Source: DASUPK01 sp963795665
Lineage (GTDB): Bacteria > Actinomycetota > Thermoleophilia > Solirubrobacterales > 70-9
Assembly (NCBI GenBank): GCA_963795665.1
Contig: CAWCIP010000003.1
Location: 186,001-250,000, forward strand
DNA: 64,000 nt
Reading direction: 5' to 3'
Of the stretch, positions 1 to 7,623 are shown in pieces. Below the pieces are notes generated by a model, which was not told the DNA's origin, did not search any database, and was given only the letters and a program-made list of their open reading frames with translations. Every line of letters starts with the position of its first letter. Within the stretch, counting starts at the first letter, position 1. The position numbers and the translations under genes are program-made.

Positions 1-4
1 GCCA

Positions 5-334
5 TCACCCCCAGCGCCCTCCGGCCTTCGCCCACTCGGTCATGTGATCGACCGAGCAGAAGGCATCCACGACCCGGTGCTCGCCGCGATGGCGGACGAG
101 CAGGACGTGTGCGTCCGTGAGCTCGGCATCGCAGTGGGAGCAGTTGGTGGCGCCCTCGTCCAGCGATGGCGGCTCGGTGAGAGACCCGGTATCCCAGTGC
201 GCGCCCTGGATCGACCAGGGGATGAGGTGCTCGAGCCGGCAGAAGACCGCACGCCGCTCGCCGGCGGGCTCATAGGCGCGGAAGCCGTCGTCGGGCTCGA
301 CCTCCGCCCCACACCAGGTGCAGCTCTCGTTCAT
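5..334 (-). CDS. Small double zinc-ribbon-like protein, unknown function
   Basis: The 109-residue product has two similar halves. Each has a CxxC pair (CTWC near residue 5, CSHC near 66) followed about 25-30 residues later by a second Cys next to a His (FCRLEH, FCSVDH), which suggests two treble-clef or zinc-ribbon modules from an internal duplication. There is no signal peptide or membrane segment. The start ATG lies only 20 bp from the divergent dehydrogenase start, so the two genes must share a very short promoter region. I do not recognise a named family; the function is unknown. Confidence 0.6.
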   Translation of the reverse strand: MNESCTWCGAEVEPDDGFRAYEPAGERRAVFCRLEHLIPWSIQGAHWDTGSLTEPPSLDEGATNCSHCDAELTDAHVLLVRHRGEHRVVDAFCSVDHMTEWAKAGGRWG

Positions 335-354
335 GCCTATAGCCTCGCAGTCGG

Positions 355-1413
355 ATGGCCGGGCTGAAAATAGTCGTGCTCGAGGGCGATCAGACCGGGC
401 AGGAGCTGCTCGAGCAGGCGCTGCGGGTGATCGAACCCGATGTGATCGGGCTCGATGTGGAGCTGGAGCGCTTCGACCTCTCGTTGGAGAGCCGCCGCCG
501 GACCGAGAACGAGATCTGCACCGAGGCGGCCGAGGCGATGGCGGAGGCCGGCTTCGGGATCAAGGCCGCGACGATCACGCCGGAGGGCGCCGACGACGTC
601 GGCAGCCCCAACCGACTGATCCGCGAGGCGGTCGACGCCAAGGTGATCGTGCGGACCGGCCGCCGCATCCCCGGCGTCAGCCCCGTCGCCGGGATCCATC
701 ATCCGATCTCGGTGGTCCGGATGGCCGTGGAGGACGCCTACGGCGCCGAGGAGTCGCGTCGCACCGAGGATGGAGACGAGATCGCTCAGCGCACCGAGGT
801 GATCCATCGCTCGAACTGCCGCGCGGTGGCCGAGTACGCGTTCCGGACGGCGCAGGAGATCGACGGCCGGGTCTACGGCGGGCCGAAGTGGACCGTCAGC
901 CCGGTCTACGAGGGCATGCTGAAGGAGGAGATGGACGCGGCGGCCGAGCGCCACCCGGAGGTCGCCTACGAGCCCCTGCTGATCGACGCCACCTACGCCG
1001 GGCTGCTCACCGGCCGCGCCGACGCACCGCTGGTGATTCCCAGCCTCAACCGCGACGGCGACCTGCTCTCCGACCTGGTCCTGCCGCTGTATGGATCGAT
1101 CGCGGGCGCCGAGTCGGTCCTGCTCGCGCTGGACGACGGGCTGCGGGTGCGCGTGGCGATGAGCGAGGCGCCCCATGGGACCGCCCCCGCCCTGGAGGGG
1201 AAGGACATCGCGAATCCGATGGGGATGATCCTGGCCGCGGCCGCCGTCCTCCACTACGCCGGCGTGGCGGGTGTCGGCGGCGCGCACGAGGCCTCGCGCG
1301 CCATCTACGAGGGCGTGCTGGAGACGGCGGCGGCCGGCATCCGCACCCCGGACCTGAAGGGGCACGCGAGCACCACCGAGTTCACGGACGCGGTGATCGA
1401 GCGGATCAGATGA
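355..1413 (+). CDS. Divergent isocitrate/isopropylmalate dehydrogenase-family protein
   Basis: The 352-residue product belongs to the beta-decarboxylating dehydrogenase family, which oxidises isocitrate, 3-isopropylmalate or related 2-hydroxy acids with NAD(P). The C-terminal block HGTAPALEGKDIANPMGM matches the family cofactor region, and the LLSDL stretch matches the metal-binding Asp region. The SPN..R motif and a Tyr in VVRMAVEDAYG are present. The segment that normally reads (D/H)KAN, carrying the catalytic Lys, appears here as HRSN. A conventional leuB lies elsewhere in the window (25404-26447), so this is a paralogue with isocitrate or an unassigned substrate. Its 3' end overlaps the convergent lipoprotein gene by 8 bp. 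Confidence 0.8.
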   Translation: MAGLKIVVLEGDQTGQELLEQALRVIEPDVIGLDVELERFDLSLESRRRTENEICTEAAEAMAEAGFGIKAATITPEGADDVGSPNRLIREAVDAKVIVRTGRRIPGVSPVAGIHHPISVVRMAVEDAYGAEESRRTEDGDEIAQRTEVIHRSNCRAVAEYAFRTAQEIDGRVYGGPKWTVSPVYEGMLKEEMDAAAERHPEVAYEPLLIDATYAGLLTGRADAPLVIPSLNRDGDLLSDLVLPLYGSIAGAESVLLALDDGLRVRVAMSEAPHGTAPALEGKDIANPMGMILAAAAVLHYAGVAGVGGAHEASRAIYEGVLETAAAGIRTPDLKGHASTTEFTDAVIERIR

Positions 1414-1888
1414 CCGGCGCGGTGCTCGTCGGCCCGGTCGGCTCGGTGTCGACGACGCGCCGCCACTCCGTGATGTGCCCGTCGCGGATCACGAAGGCGG
1501 TCTTGGCCGCCTCCCCGACGCCGTTGCCGCACTGGCCCGGACCGGGCCGCTCGGTCAGAACGAAGGTCGCGATCGTGTACTTGCCGGAGGAGCTCGCCGC
1601 GGTCAGCTTCGCCCCGCAGGGCAGGGACTGATTGAAGAGCTCCACCTGCCGGCGGCTGGTGAGTCGCAGGGGCGCGGTCCCGTTCTGGACGACGGCGGGG
1701 ATGGCGAAGCGGTCGCTCGCCGCCGAGATGTCGCCGGCGCGCAGCTCGTCCGCCCAGCTCTTGACCACCTGGACCGCGTCGGCATCGGCGTCGCCGGGGA
1801 TCGTGGTGCTCTGATCCGAGGAGGATCCGCAGCCGGCGAGTGCCATCACACTCAGGATGGCCAGGGCAGCACTGGCTCGAGCGGTCAG
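1406..1888 (-). CDS. Putative lipoprotein with NTF2-like fold, probable CTG start
   Basis: From a GTG at 1849 the product starts MMALAGC, which leaves a lipobox but no room for a signal peptide. Reading upstream in frame to a CTG at 1888 adds LTARASAALAILSV, giving a complete lipoprotein signal peptide that ends LAGC. That CTG overlaps the TGA stop of the upstream gene as CTGA, a translational-coupling geometry. The mature part (about 140 residues, two Cys) resembles small secreted SnoaL/NTF2-like proteins (VVKSWADELRAGD...ITEWRRV). It is likely an envelope lipoprotein; no specific function is visible. Confidence 0.6.
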   Translation of the reverse strand: MTARASAALAILSVMALAGCGSSSDQSTTIPGDADADAVQVVKSWADELRAGDISAASDRFAIPAVVQNGTAPLRLTSRRQVELFNQSLPCGAKLTAASSSGKYTIATFVLTERPGPGQCGNGVGEAAKTAFVIRDGHITEWRRVVDTEPTGPTSTAPVI

Positions 1889-2073
1889 TCGCGCCGCTCC
1901 GAGCGCTCTCGCTTGGCGAGCATGCGCTCCAGATAGGCGGACTTCTCGGCGCGGCGCCGGTGCTGGCGTTCCTCGTCCGGAGTCAGCGAGTTGGGAATCG
2001 CCTCGTGCTCCTCGGTCGCCCGGTTGTGCTGAAGCTGGCGAAGCTCCTCCGTGGTGGGTTCACGTTTTGCCAC
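1885..2073 (-). CDS. Small highly charged protein, hypothetical
   Basis: The product is a 62-residue, Arg/Glu-rich, probably helical protein (AKREPTTEELRQLQHNRATE...) with no recognisable domain. I chose the GTG at 2073. An ATG at 2118 is in frame, but it lies inside the LexA box, and the extra residues look non-coding. A TAATCT hexamer sits 8 nt before the GTG, consistent with a leaderless transcript. It is divergent from imuB and overlaps the downstream lipoprotein start by 4 nt, so the two probably form an operon. Confidence 0.5.
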   Translation of the reverse strand: MAKREPTTEELRQLQHNRATEEHEAIPNSLTPDEERQHRRRAEKSAYLERMLAKRERSERRD

Positions 2074-2089
2074 TACGCGTGAGATTAGC

Positions 2090-2118
2090 TTGACCTTTCC
2101 GCACCGGTATACGAACAT
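2090..2118 (+). promoter_or_regulatory. Candidate imuB promoter (-35 TTGACC, -10 GAACAT)
   Basis: TTGACC at 2090-2095 and GAACAT at 2113-2118 are 17 bp apart. The predicted transcription start falls at or within a base or two of the imuB ATG at 2126, implying a leaderless mRNA. No Shine-Dalgarno sequence precedes the ATG, which agrees. The -10 is weak but overlaps the LexA box, as expected for a repressed SOS promoter. Confidence 0.5.
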
Positions 2119-2125
2119 ACGTTCG
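2112..2125. promoter_or_regulatory. LexA (SOS) box
   Basis: CGAACATACGTTCG is a perfect palindrome and matches the Gram-positive/actinobacterial SOS box CGAAC-RNRY-GTTYG at every position. It abuts the imuB start codon and overlaps its predicted -10, so LexA binding would block transcription of imuB - DUF6504 - dnaE2. It may also affect the divergent small gene. Confidence 0.88.
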
Positions 2126-3349
2126 ATGCCCGTCGCATGCGCCCTGATCCCTCGATTCCGGCTGATCGCAGCAACCACCGGAAGTCGCGAGACCCTGGCG
2201 CATCCCGCCGCACTGGCCCCCGAGCCCGGCGCCGCGCAGCTGATCGGCGAGGTCTCCGAGCCGGCGGAGCGCTTCGGGCTGCGGGCGGGGATGAGGATGG
2301 GCGAGGCGCTCTCGCGCTGCCCCGAGCTCGCCCTGATCCCACCGGATCCAGAGCGCGCCGAGCGCTCCTGGGAGGAGGCGCTGCGGCGGCTGGAGGGGAT
2401 CGGGGCGCAGGTGGAGTCCGCCCGCGCCGGCGAGGCGTTCTTCGAGGCGGGCGGCCTGAGCCGCCTCTGGGGAGGGATCGAGGGCGTGCTGAAGCGCGCC
2501 CGTCAGCAGCTCGGCAAGGTCCGCCTTGGCGCGGGCCCCGGACGCTTCTGCGCTTATGTGGCGGCGGCGAGCTCGAGCGGCATCGTTCCCGATGGGGGCG
2601 CCGCGGACTTCCTGGACCCGCTCCCAATCTCCCTGCTCTGTGGTCGGCTCGGCGATGGTGAGGCCGATGACCTTCCCAACGAGCTCGAGCGGCTCGGGAT
2701 CTCCACCCTCGGCCGGCTCGCGGGGCTGCCGCGCGACGCGGTCGCGGATCGATTCGGGCGGCTGGGCCTGCGCGCGCGAAGGCTGGCGCGCGGCGAGGAC
2801 GATCCGCTGCGCCCGAGGCCGGCGCGCGAGGCGATCGCGGTCGAGCTCGAGCTGCCCGAGGCCGTCTCCGGCCAGCAGCTGGAAAGGGCGCTGGAGCTGC
2901 TGATCTCCCGACTGCTCGCCCACGGCGCGCGCCGCGGCAGGACGCTCCGGACGCTGCGCCTCTCCGCCCGGCTCGCAGCCGGCGGAGGCTGGCGGCGCCA
3001 GGTCGCGCTGCGGCGCGCCAGCGCGGACCGGTCCCGGCTCGCCGACGCCCTCCTCCCCCACCTCGCCCTGCTCCCGGCCCCGGCGGCGACGCTGCGGCTG
3101 GAGGCGGTGGCGCTGGGGCCGGAGACCGGCGAGCAGCTCTCCCTGTCGGGTCCCGACGAGCAGCGGCGCAGGCGCATCTCCGAGGCGGTCCGCCAGACCC
3201 GCTCCGCCGCCGGCGCCGACTCGCTGCTGCGGGTGCTCGAGGTCGATCCCGAGTCGCGGGTCCCGGAGCGCCGGGAGGTTCTTATGCCGTATCCCGAGGG
3301 TGCTCCGCAGGCGGAGCCGAGGAGCAACCCGATTAAGGAAGGGCCTTGA
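2126..3349 (+). CDS. imuB: ImuB, catalytically inactive Y-family polymerase homologue (mutasome)
   Basis: The 407-residue product is a Y-family polymerase-like protein lacking the catalytic acidic residues. The first motif position reads ALIPRFRLIAATT rather than a DxD-type motif, and the SxDE motif is replaced by SARAGEAFFEA. ImuB proteins act as the hub linking DnaE2 to the beta clamp in SOS mutagenesis. The ATG at 2126 directly follows the LexA box. The C-terminal tail, roughly from PEGAPQAEPRSNPI, is encoded by a copy of the dispersed palindromic repeat. The stop overlaps the next start as TTGA. No imuA/imuA' is seen in the window. Confidence 0.88.
   Translation: MPVACALIPRFRLIAATTGSRETLAHPAALAPEPGAAQLIGEVSEPAERFGLRAGMRMGEALSRCPELALIPPDPERAERSWEEALRRLEGIGAQVESARAGEAFFEAGGLSRLWGGIEGVLKRARQQLGKVRLGAGPGRFCAYVAAASSSGIVPDGGAADFLDPLPISLLCGRLGDGEADDLPNELERLGISTLGRLAGLPRDAVADRFGRLGLRARRLARGEDDPLRPRPAREAIAVELELPEAVSGQQLERALELLISRLLAHGARRGRTLRTLRLSARLAAGGGWRRQVALRRASADRSRLADALLPHLALLPAPAATLRLEAVALGPETGEQLSLSGPDEQRRRRISEAVRQTRSAAGADSLLRVLEVDPESRVPERREVLMPYPEGAPQAEPRSNPIKEGP
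3291..3336 (+). repeat. Dispersed palindromic repeat, copy R1 (long form, inside imuB 3' end)
   Basis: The copy reads CGAGGG, then TGCTCC paired with GGAGCA, an unpaired A, then CCCG. The apical part carries GCAGGC..GCC as in copy R8. It is translated as the last residues of ImuB. Relative to R8 the stem is longer by one compensated C-G pair. Confidence 0.8.
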
Positions 3350-3585
3350 GGCCCGGGCGGGTCAACAAGCCCTGGCCGGTCCCGGTCCAGGTCAGCTCGG
3401 ACGGGACGCCGCGCGCGGTCGGCCGCCTCGCGGTCGAGTCGGTCCGCGAGGAGTGGCTGGTCGAGGACGGCTGGTGGACTCAAAAACCCCTGCAAAGACG
3501 TTACTTCGAGCTGGTGTTGGAGGACGGCAGCGACGTCGTCGTTTTCCGCGAACCGGATGGCCGCTGGTTCCGCCAGCGGGATTGA
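3346..3585 (+). CDS. DUF6504-type small protein between imuB and dnaE2
   Basis: This 79-residue protein (VESVREEWLVEDGWW.., YFELVLEDGSDVVVFREPDGRWF) resembles the small conserved protein often encoded next to imuB/dnaE2. It starts with TTG overlapping the imuB stop (TTGA), preceded by an AAGGAAGGG ribosome-binding site. It ends TGATG, sharing one base with the dnaE2 start. This strict coupling argues for co-production with the mutasome. Its role is not known; an accessory part in translesion synthesis is inference. Confidence 0.78.
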   Translation: MRPGRVNKPWPVPVQVSSDGTPRAVGRLAVESVREEWLVEDGWWTQKPLQRRYFELVLEDGSDVVVFREPDGRWFRQRD

Positions 3586-6500
3586 TGCCAGCATCAATCG
3601 GCTACACGGAGCTCCACTGCCACTCGGCGTACTCCTTCCTGGACGGCGCCTCCGACCCCGCCGAGCTGGCGGCCACCGCAGCCGAGCTCGGCCACGAGGC
3701 CCTGGCGCTGACCGACCACGACAACGTCTGCGGGGCGATGGAGTTCGCTCACGCCTGCAAGGGGGTCGGCGTCCGCCCCATCATCGGCTGCGAGCTGACC
3801 GTGGAGGTGCCGAGGCGGATGCCGCGCCCGGTCCACGTCACCCTGCTGGTCGAGAACGCGAGGGGCTGGGCCAGCCTCTGCCGGCTGATCACCGAGGCCC
3901 ACCGAGGGACCCGCAATTCGGCTTCGCCATCAAACGGGTTGCGCTTACGCGCACCCTCGCATCTTCCGCCTTCGATCGAGGTCGACGAGCTCGAGCGCCA
4001 CACCGAGGGCCTGGTCTGCCTCTCGGGCTGCGCGCGCGACGGCGCCGTGGCCGGCAGCTGGGAGCGCGGCGATCCGGCCGGCGCGACCCATCTCGCCCGG
4101 CGGCTGCTGCGGGCCTTCGGACCGGACCGCTTCCGGGTCGAGCTGCAGCGGCCGCTCTGGCGCCACGACCGCTCGCGCAACCGCTGGCTCGCCTCGCTGG
4201 CGGAGCGGCTCGGCGTCCCGGCAGTGGCGACCGGTGATGCCCACGCCCATGAGCGCTCCCGCCTCCCGCTCCAGGACGCGATGGTGGCGGTGCGGCTGGG
4301 AGCGACCCTGGACGAGACCGAGGCGCTGCGGCGCGGCAATTCCGCCTCCGCCCTGCTCTCGGAAGATCGAGCGGCTACCCGCTTCCGCGATCATCCCGAG
4401 GCCGTCGCCGAGACGGCGAGGCTCGCCGAGCGCCTGCGCTTCGACCTGACCAGGGAGATCGGCTACAGCTATCCCGGCGCGGAGGACGAGGGAGCCGATC
4501 GCCGCCTTGCCGAGCTCTGCCGCCTGCGCCTGGTCCACCGCTACGAGGGGACACCGCATCGCACCGAGGCCGAGCGGCGGCTGGAGGAGGAGCTCGCGCT
4601 GATCCGTCAGCTGCGCCTCTCCGGCTTCTTCCTGCTCCACCAGGACATGCTGGAGCTGGCCCGCGAGGTGGCTGCCGAGGTGCGCGGCCCCGACTCCGCG
4701 CGGCGGGTGCTGCCGCCGGGGCGCGGCCGCGGCTCCAGCGTCAGCTCGCTGGTCTGCTATCTGACCGGCCTCTCCCACATCGACCCGGTGAAGAACGACC
4801 TCTTCCTCGGCCGATTCCTGAACGAGGAGCTGACCGAGGTCCCGGACATCGACCTCGACTTCCCCCGGGACATCCGCGAGAAGCTGATCCCGCGGGTGCA
4901 CGAGCGATACGGGCCGGAGCGATCGGCGCTGGTCGCCTCCTTCGCCACCTATCGGGCGCGCGGCGCGATCCGCGACCTCGGCAAGGCGCTGGGGCTGCCG
5001 CTCGGCGAGGTCGAGCGCTTCGCCCGCGCCGTGGACGTCTACGAGGCGAGCCGCGATGCCTGGGCCAGGATGGAGGAGACCCTGGGCAGGCTGCGCGCCC
5101 GTTCTCCTCGCTGGCGGGCGCTCGCCGAGCTGCTGCCGGAGATCGCCGGCCTCCCCCGCCACATCTCCCAGCACCCCGGCGGCATGGTGATCTCGACCAC
5201 CCCGCTGATCGAGCTCTGCCCCGTGCAGCCCGCGGCGATGGAGGGCCGGCAGATCGTCCAGTGGGACAAGGACTCCTGCGCGGATGCGGGTTTCCTGAAG
5301 ATCGACCTGCTGGGGCTCGGGATGCTGTCGGCGGTCGAGCGCTGCGTCGACGAGATCGCGCGCACCCGCGGCGAGCGGATCGACCTCTCCCACGTACCCC
5401 TCGACGACGTGGAGGTCTGGTCGGCGATCCAGCGCGCCGAGACCACCGGCGTCTTCCAGATCGAGAGCCGGGCGCAGATGCAGATGCTCCCCCGCACGCT
5501 GCCGGAGAACCTCGACGACCTGACGGTGCAGGTCGCCCTGGTGCGGCCCGGGCCGATCCAGGGTGGCGCCGTCCATCCCTACATCGAGCGGCGCAAGCGG
5601 CTGCGGGCGGATCCCTCCTATGAGGTCCCCTACGAGCATCCGTCGCTCGAGCCCGTGCTCCGGGACACGCTGGGCGCGATCGTCTTCCAGGACCAGGTGC
5701 TCGAGGTGGCGATGGCGCTCGCCGGCTTCTCGGTTGGCGAGGCCGAGGGGCTGCGGCGGGCGATGAGCCGCAAGCGCTCGCAGGCGGCGATGGAGCGCTA
5801 CCGAGAGCGGTTCATCGAGGGCGCGGTCGGGCGCGGCGTCTCGCGCGAGGTGGCCGAACGGGTCTACGGCCAGGTCGAGGGCTTCTCGGGCTTCGGCTTC
5901 CCCAAGTCGCATTCAGCCGCATTCGGGCTGCTCGCCTACCAGTCGACCTGGTTACGGGTGCACTACGGGCCGGAGCTGCTCTGCGCGCTGCTCAACGAGC
6001 AGCCGATGGGCTTCTATCCGCCCGATGCGCTGGTCCACGAGGCGCAGCGGCGCGGCATCGAGATCCTCTCTCCGGACGTCAACGTCAGCGAGCTGGACTG
6101 CCGGGTCGAGACGACGGGCGCGGCCGCCGGCTCGGCGGGGAACCCGCCGGTCCGGATCGGTCTCGGGTACGTCGCGGAGGTGGCCGAGATCGACGCCGTC
6201 ACGGTGATCGACGAGCGCCGGCGCGGCGGCTCCTACCGGAGCATCTCGGACCTCGCCGGGCGCTCGGGGGCGGCTGCGGCGGCGCTGCAGCGGTTTGCCT
6301 GGGCCGGCGCCTGCGACGGCCTGGTCCACGCCGAGCGGGGTCAGACGCCGGGGGTGACCGATCCGAACGTTGAGCTGCGGCGACCGGCGCTCTGGGAGGT
6401 CGGCGGCTCGGCTCGGGCCGCCCGCACCGACGACGGGGCGCAGCTGGCGCTGCCGCTGGACGGCTCCCCCACCCCACCGTTGCCGCAGCTCGGCCCATGG

Positions 6501-7073
6501 GAGCGGATCGTGGCCGACTACCGGACGACCGGGATGACCCTCGGCCGCCACCCGATGGAGCTGATCCGAACCAACCTGTCCTCCGACGTGCTCACCAGCG
6601 AGGGGCTCTGCCGGACCCGGGACGGCGCTCGGGTGACGGTCGCCGGGATGGTCGTCGCCCGCCAGCGCCCGGCGACAGCCAACGGCGTCGTCTTCATGCT
6701 GCTCGAGGACGAACGGGGCACGATCAACCTGATCCTGCCTCCTCCGGTGGTGGAGCGCTGCCGCCTCGCGGTGAGGACCTCCGGCTTCGTCCTGGCGGCC
6801 GGCAAGCTCGAGCACCGCGAGGGGACCACCAACGTCCTGGTCTCGCGGATCGACCGTCTCAGCACGGACGAGCTGCCGCCCCCGCGGATCAGGGAACTGG
6901 AACCGCCCGTACACAAAGAGACCGGCCGGGATCCCCAACGCGAGCCCGCGATGGCAGGCCCGTCAGCAGTCGGCCTCTCCAAGCGCGGTTTCGAGGGCGT
7001 CCGCGAGGCGGCGATGGCAGAGCTGGCCGCCTCGCTCCCGGCCCCGCACAGCTTCGGACGTCGAGGGCGCTAG
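3585..7073 (+). CDS. dnaE2: DnaE2, error-prone DNA polymerase III alpha subunit
   Basis: The 1162-residue product is a C-family polymerase of the error-prone DnaE2 branch. It has an N-terminal PHP domain (ELHCHSAYSFLDGA near residue 8), the polymerase acidic motif PDIDLDF near residue 420, the palm and fingers, a helix-hairpin-helix region and a C-terminal OB fold (VTVAGMVVARQRPA near residue 1017). With ImuB and the beta clamp, DnaE2 performs SOS-induced translesion synthesis. The ATG overlaps the preceding stop (TGATG). Residues about 113-126 (PSNGLRLRAPSHL) come from an inserted palindromic repeat in a variable PHP-region loop. The TAG stop shares CTAG with the convergent hydrolase gene. 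Confidence 0.93.
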   Translation: MPASIGYTELHCHSAYSFLDGASDPAELAATAAELGHEALALTDHDNVCGAMEFAHACKGVGVRPIIGCELTVEVPRRMPRPVHVTLLVENARGWASLCRLITEAHRGTRNSASPSNGLRLRAPSHLPPSIEVDELERHTEGLVCLSGCARDGAVAGSWERGDPAGATHLARRLLRAFGPDRFRVELQRPLWRHDRSRNRWLASLAERLGVPAVATGDAHAHERSRLPLQDAMVAVRLGATLDETEALRRGNSASALLSEDRAATRFRDHPEAVAETARLAERLRFDLTREIGYSYPGAEDEGADRRLAELCRLRLVHRYEGTPHRTEAERRLEEELALIRQLRLSGFFLLHQDMLELAREVAAEVRGPDSARRVLPPGRGRGSSVSSLVCYLTGLSHIDPVKNDLFLGRFLNEELTEVPDIDLDFPRDIREKLIPRVHERYGPERSALVASFATYRARGAIRDLGKALGLPLGEVERFARAVDVYEASRDAWARMEETLGRLRARSPRWRALAELLPEIAGLPRHISQHPGGMVISTTPLIELCPVQPAAMEGRQIVQWDKDSCADAGFLKIDLLGLGMLSAVERCVDEIARTRGERIDLSHVPLDDVEVWSAIQRAETTGVFQIESRAQMQMLPRTLPENLDDLTVQVALVRPGPIQGGAVHPYIERRKRLRADPSYEVPYEHPSLEPVLRDTLGAIVFQDQVLEVAMALAGFSVGEAEGLRRAMSRKRSQAAMERYRERFIEGAVGRGVSREVAERVYGQVEGFSGFGFPKSHSAAFGLLAYQSTWLRVHYGPELLCALLNEQPMGFYPPDALVHEAQRRGIEILSPDVNVSELDCRVETTGAAAGSAGNPPVRIGLGYVAEVAEIDAVTVIDERRRGGSYRSISDLAGRSGAAAAALQRFAWAGACDGLVHAERGQTPGVTDPNVELRRPALWEVGGSARAARTDDGAQLALPLDGSPTPPLPQLGPWERIVADYRTTGMTLGRHPMELIRTNLSSDVLTSEGLCRTRDGARVTVAGMVVARQRPATANGVVFMLLEDERGTINLILPPPVVERCRLAVRTSGFVLAAGKLEHREGTTNVLVSRIDRLSTDELPPPRIRELEPPVHKETGRDPQREPAMAGPSAVGLSKRGFEGVREAAMAELAASLPAPHSFGRRGR
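3921..3963 (-). repeat. Dispersed palindromic repeat, copy R2 (inside dnaE2)
   Basis: On the minus strand this reads GATGCGAGGG, TGCGC, loop GTAA, GCGCA, an unpaired A, then CCCGTTTGATGG. It differs from copy R10 over the 37-bp core by only two bases, which form a compensating pair (T-A here, C-G in R10). It is read in-frame through dnaE2. Confidence 0.88.
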
Positions 7074-7083
7074 AGCGACCCGA
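7061..7083 (+). repeat. Degenerate palindromic repeat, copy R3, at the dnaE2/hydrolase stop
   Basis: GGG, CGCT, a two-base AG, AGCG, an unpaired A and CCC reproduce the family stem in shortened form. The loop region holds the CTAG that supplies both convergent stop codons. It is short, so assignment to the family is tentative. Confidence 0.5.
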
Positions 7084-7621
7084 TCGCCGCGACGATCTCG
7101 GAGATGTCTCCCCTGTCATAGAGATGCCCGTAGCCGTCGAGCGGCCGGATCGTCGCGTCCGGCAGCCGCTCCGCGTAGCGCTCGAGGCTCGAGAACGGGC
7201 TTATCTCGTCATCGCGGCTGTGGAAGAGGACGGCCGGCGGCAGCCGCGCGCCCTCGGCCGGCCAGTCCTCCGGCAGGGCCCACTCCTGCTCCCAGTCGCT
7301 CGTCCCCCAGTACGGGGCGGCGGCGGTGACCAGGCCCGCGACCTTCTCGTCGAAGCCCACCTCGCCGCCGTACTTGAGCGCGACCGAGCCGCCCACAGAG
7401 TGACCGAAGACGATCACCTTGCCCTCCAGCGCGTCGAGCTCCGCCGAGAGGCGATCCCGCCACGGCTCATAGTGGGGGTCGTCCTCCGTGCTCGGCATCA
7501 GCGGGAAGAGGACCTCGAATTCCCCTCCCAGCTCCTCCCGCAGGCGCCGGACGAGCGGCTCGCTGCCCTCGCCTTGCCCCTGTGGTCCGGAGCTATGGAC
7601 GACCAGCACCGTGCCGGTCAT
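7070..7621 (-). CDS. Alpha/beta hydrolase (RBBP9/YdeN-like)
   Basis: The 183-residue single-domain hydrolase has nucleophile elbow GHSVGGS (near residue 94), a candidate Asp in SRDDEISP and a late His in GYGHLY, a complete Ser-Asp-His triad order. There is no signal peptide, so it is probably cytoplasmic. It resembles small serine hydrolases of the RBBP9/YdeN group; the substrate is unknown. The start lies 2 bp after the stop of the upstream membrane-protein gene (7624-8130), so the two form an operon. Its stop shares CTAG with dnaE2. Confidence 0.8.
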   Translation of the reverse strand: MTGTVLVVHSSGPQGQGEGSEPLVRRLREELGGEFEVLFPLMPSTEDDPHYEPWRDRLSAELDALEGKVIVFGHSVGGSVALKYGGEVGFDEKVAGLVTAAAPYWGTSDWEQEWALPEDWPAEGARLPPAVLFHSRDDEISPFSSLERYAERLPDATIRPLDGYGHLYDRGDISEIVAAIGSL

Positions 7622-7623
7622 GG

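Noticed and set aside
318..1631. Long Arg/Gly-rich frame overlapping the dehydrogenase on the same strand
   Set aside because: It is an out-of-frame shadow caused by high GC content; the dehydrogenase frame carries the family motifs.
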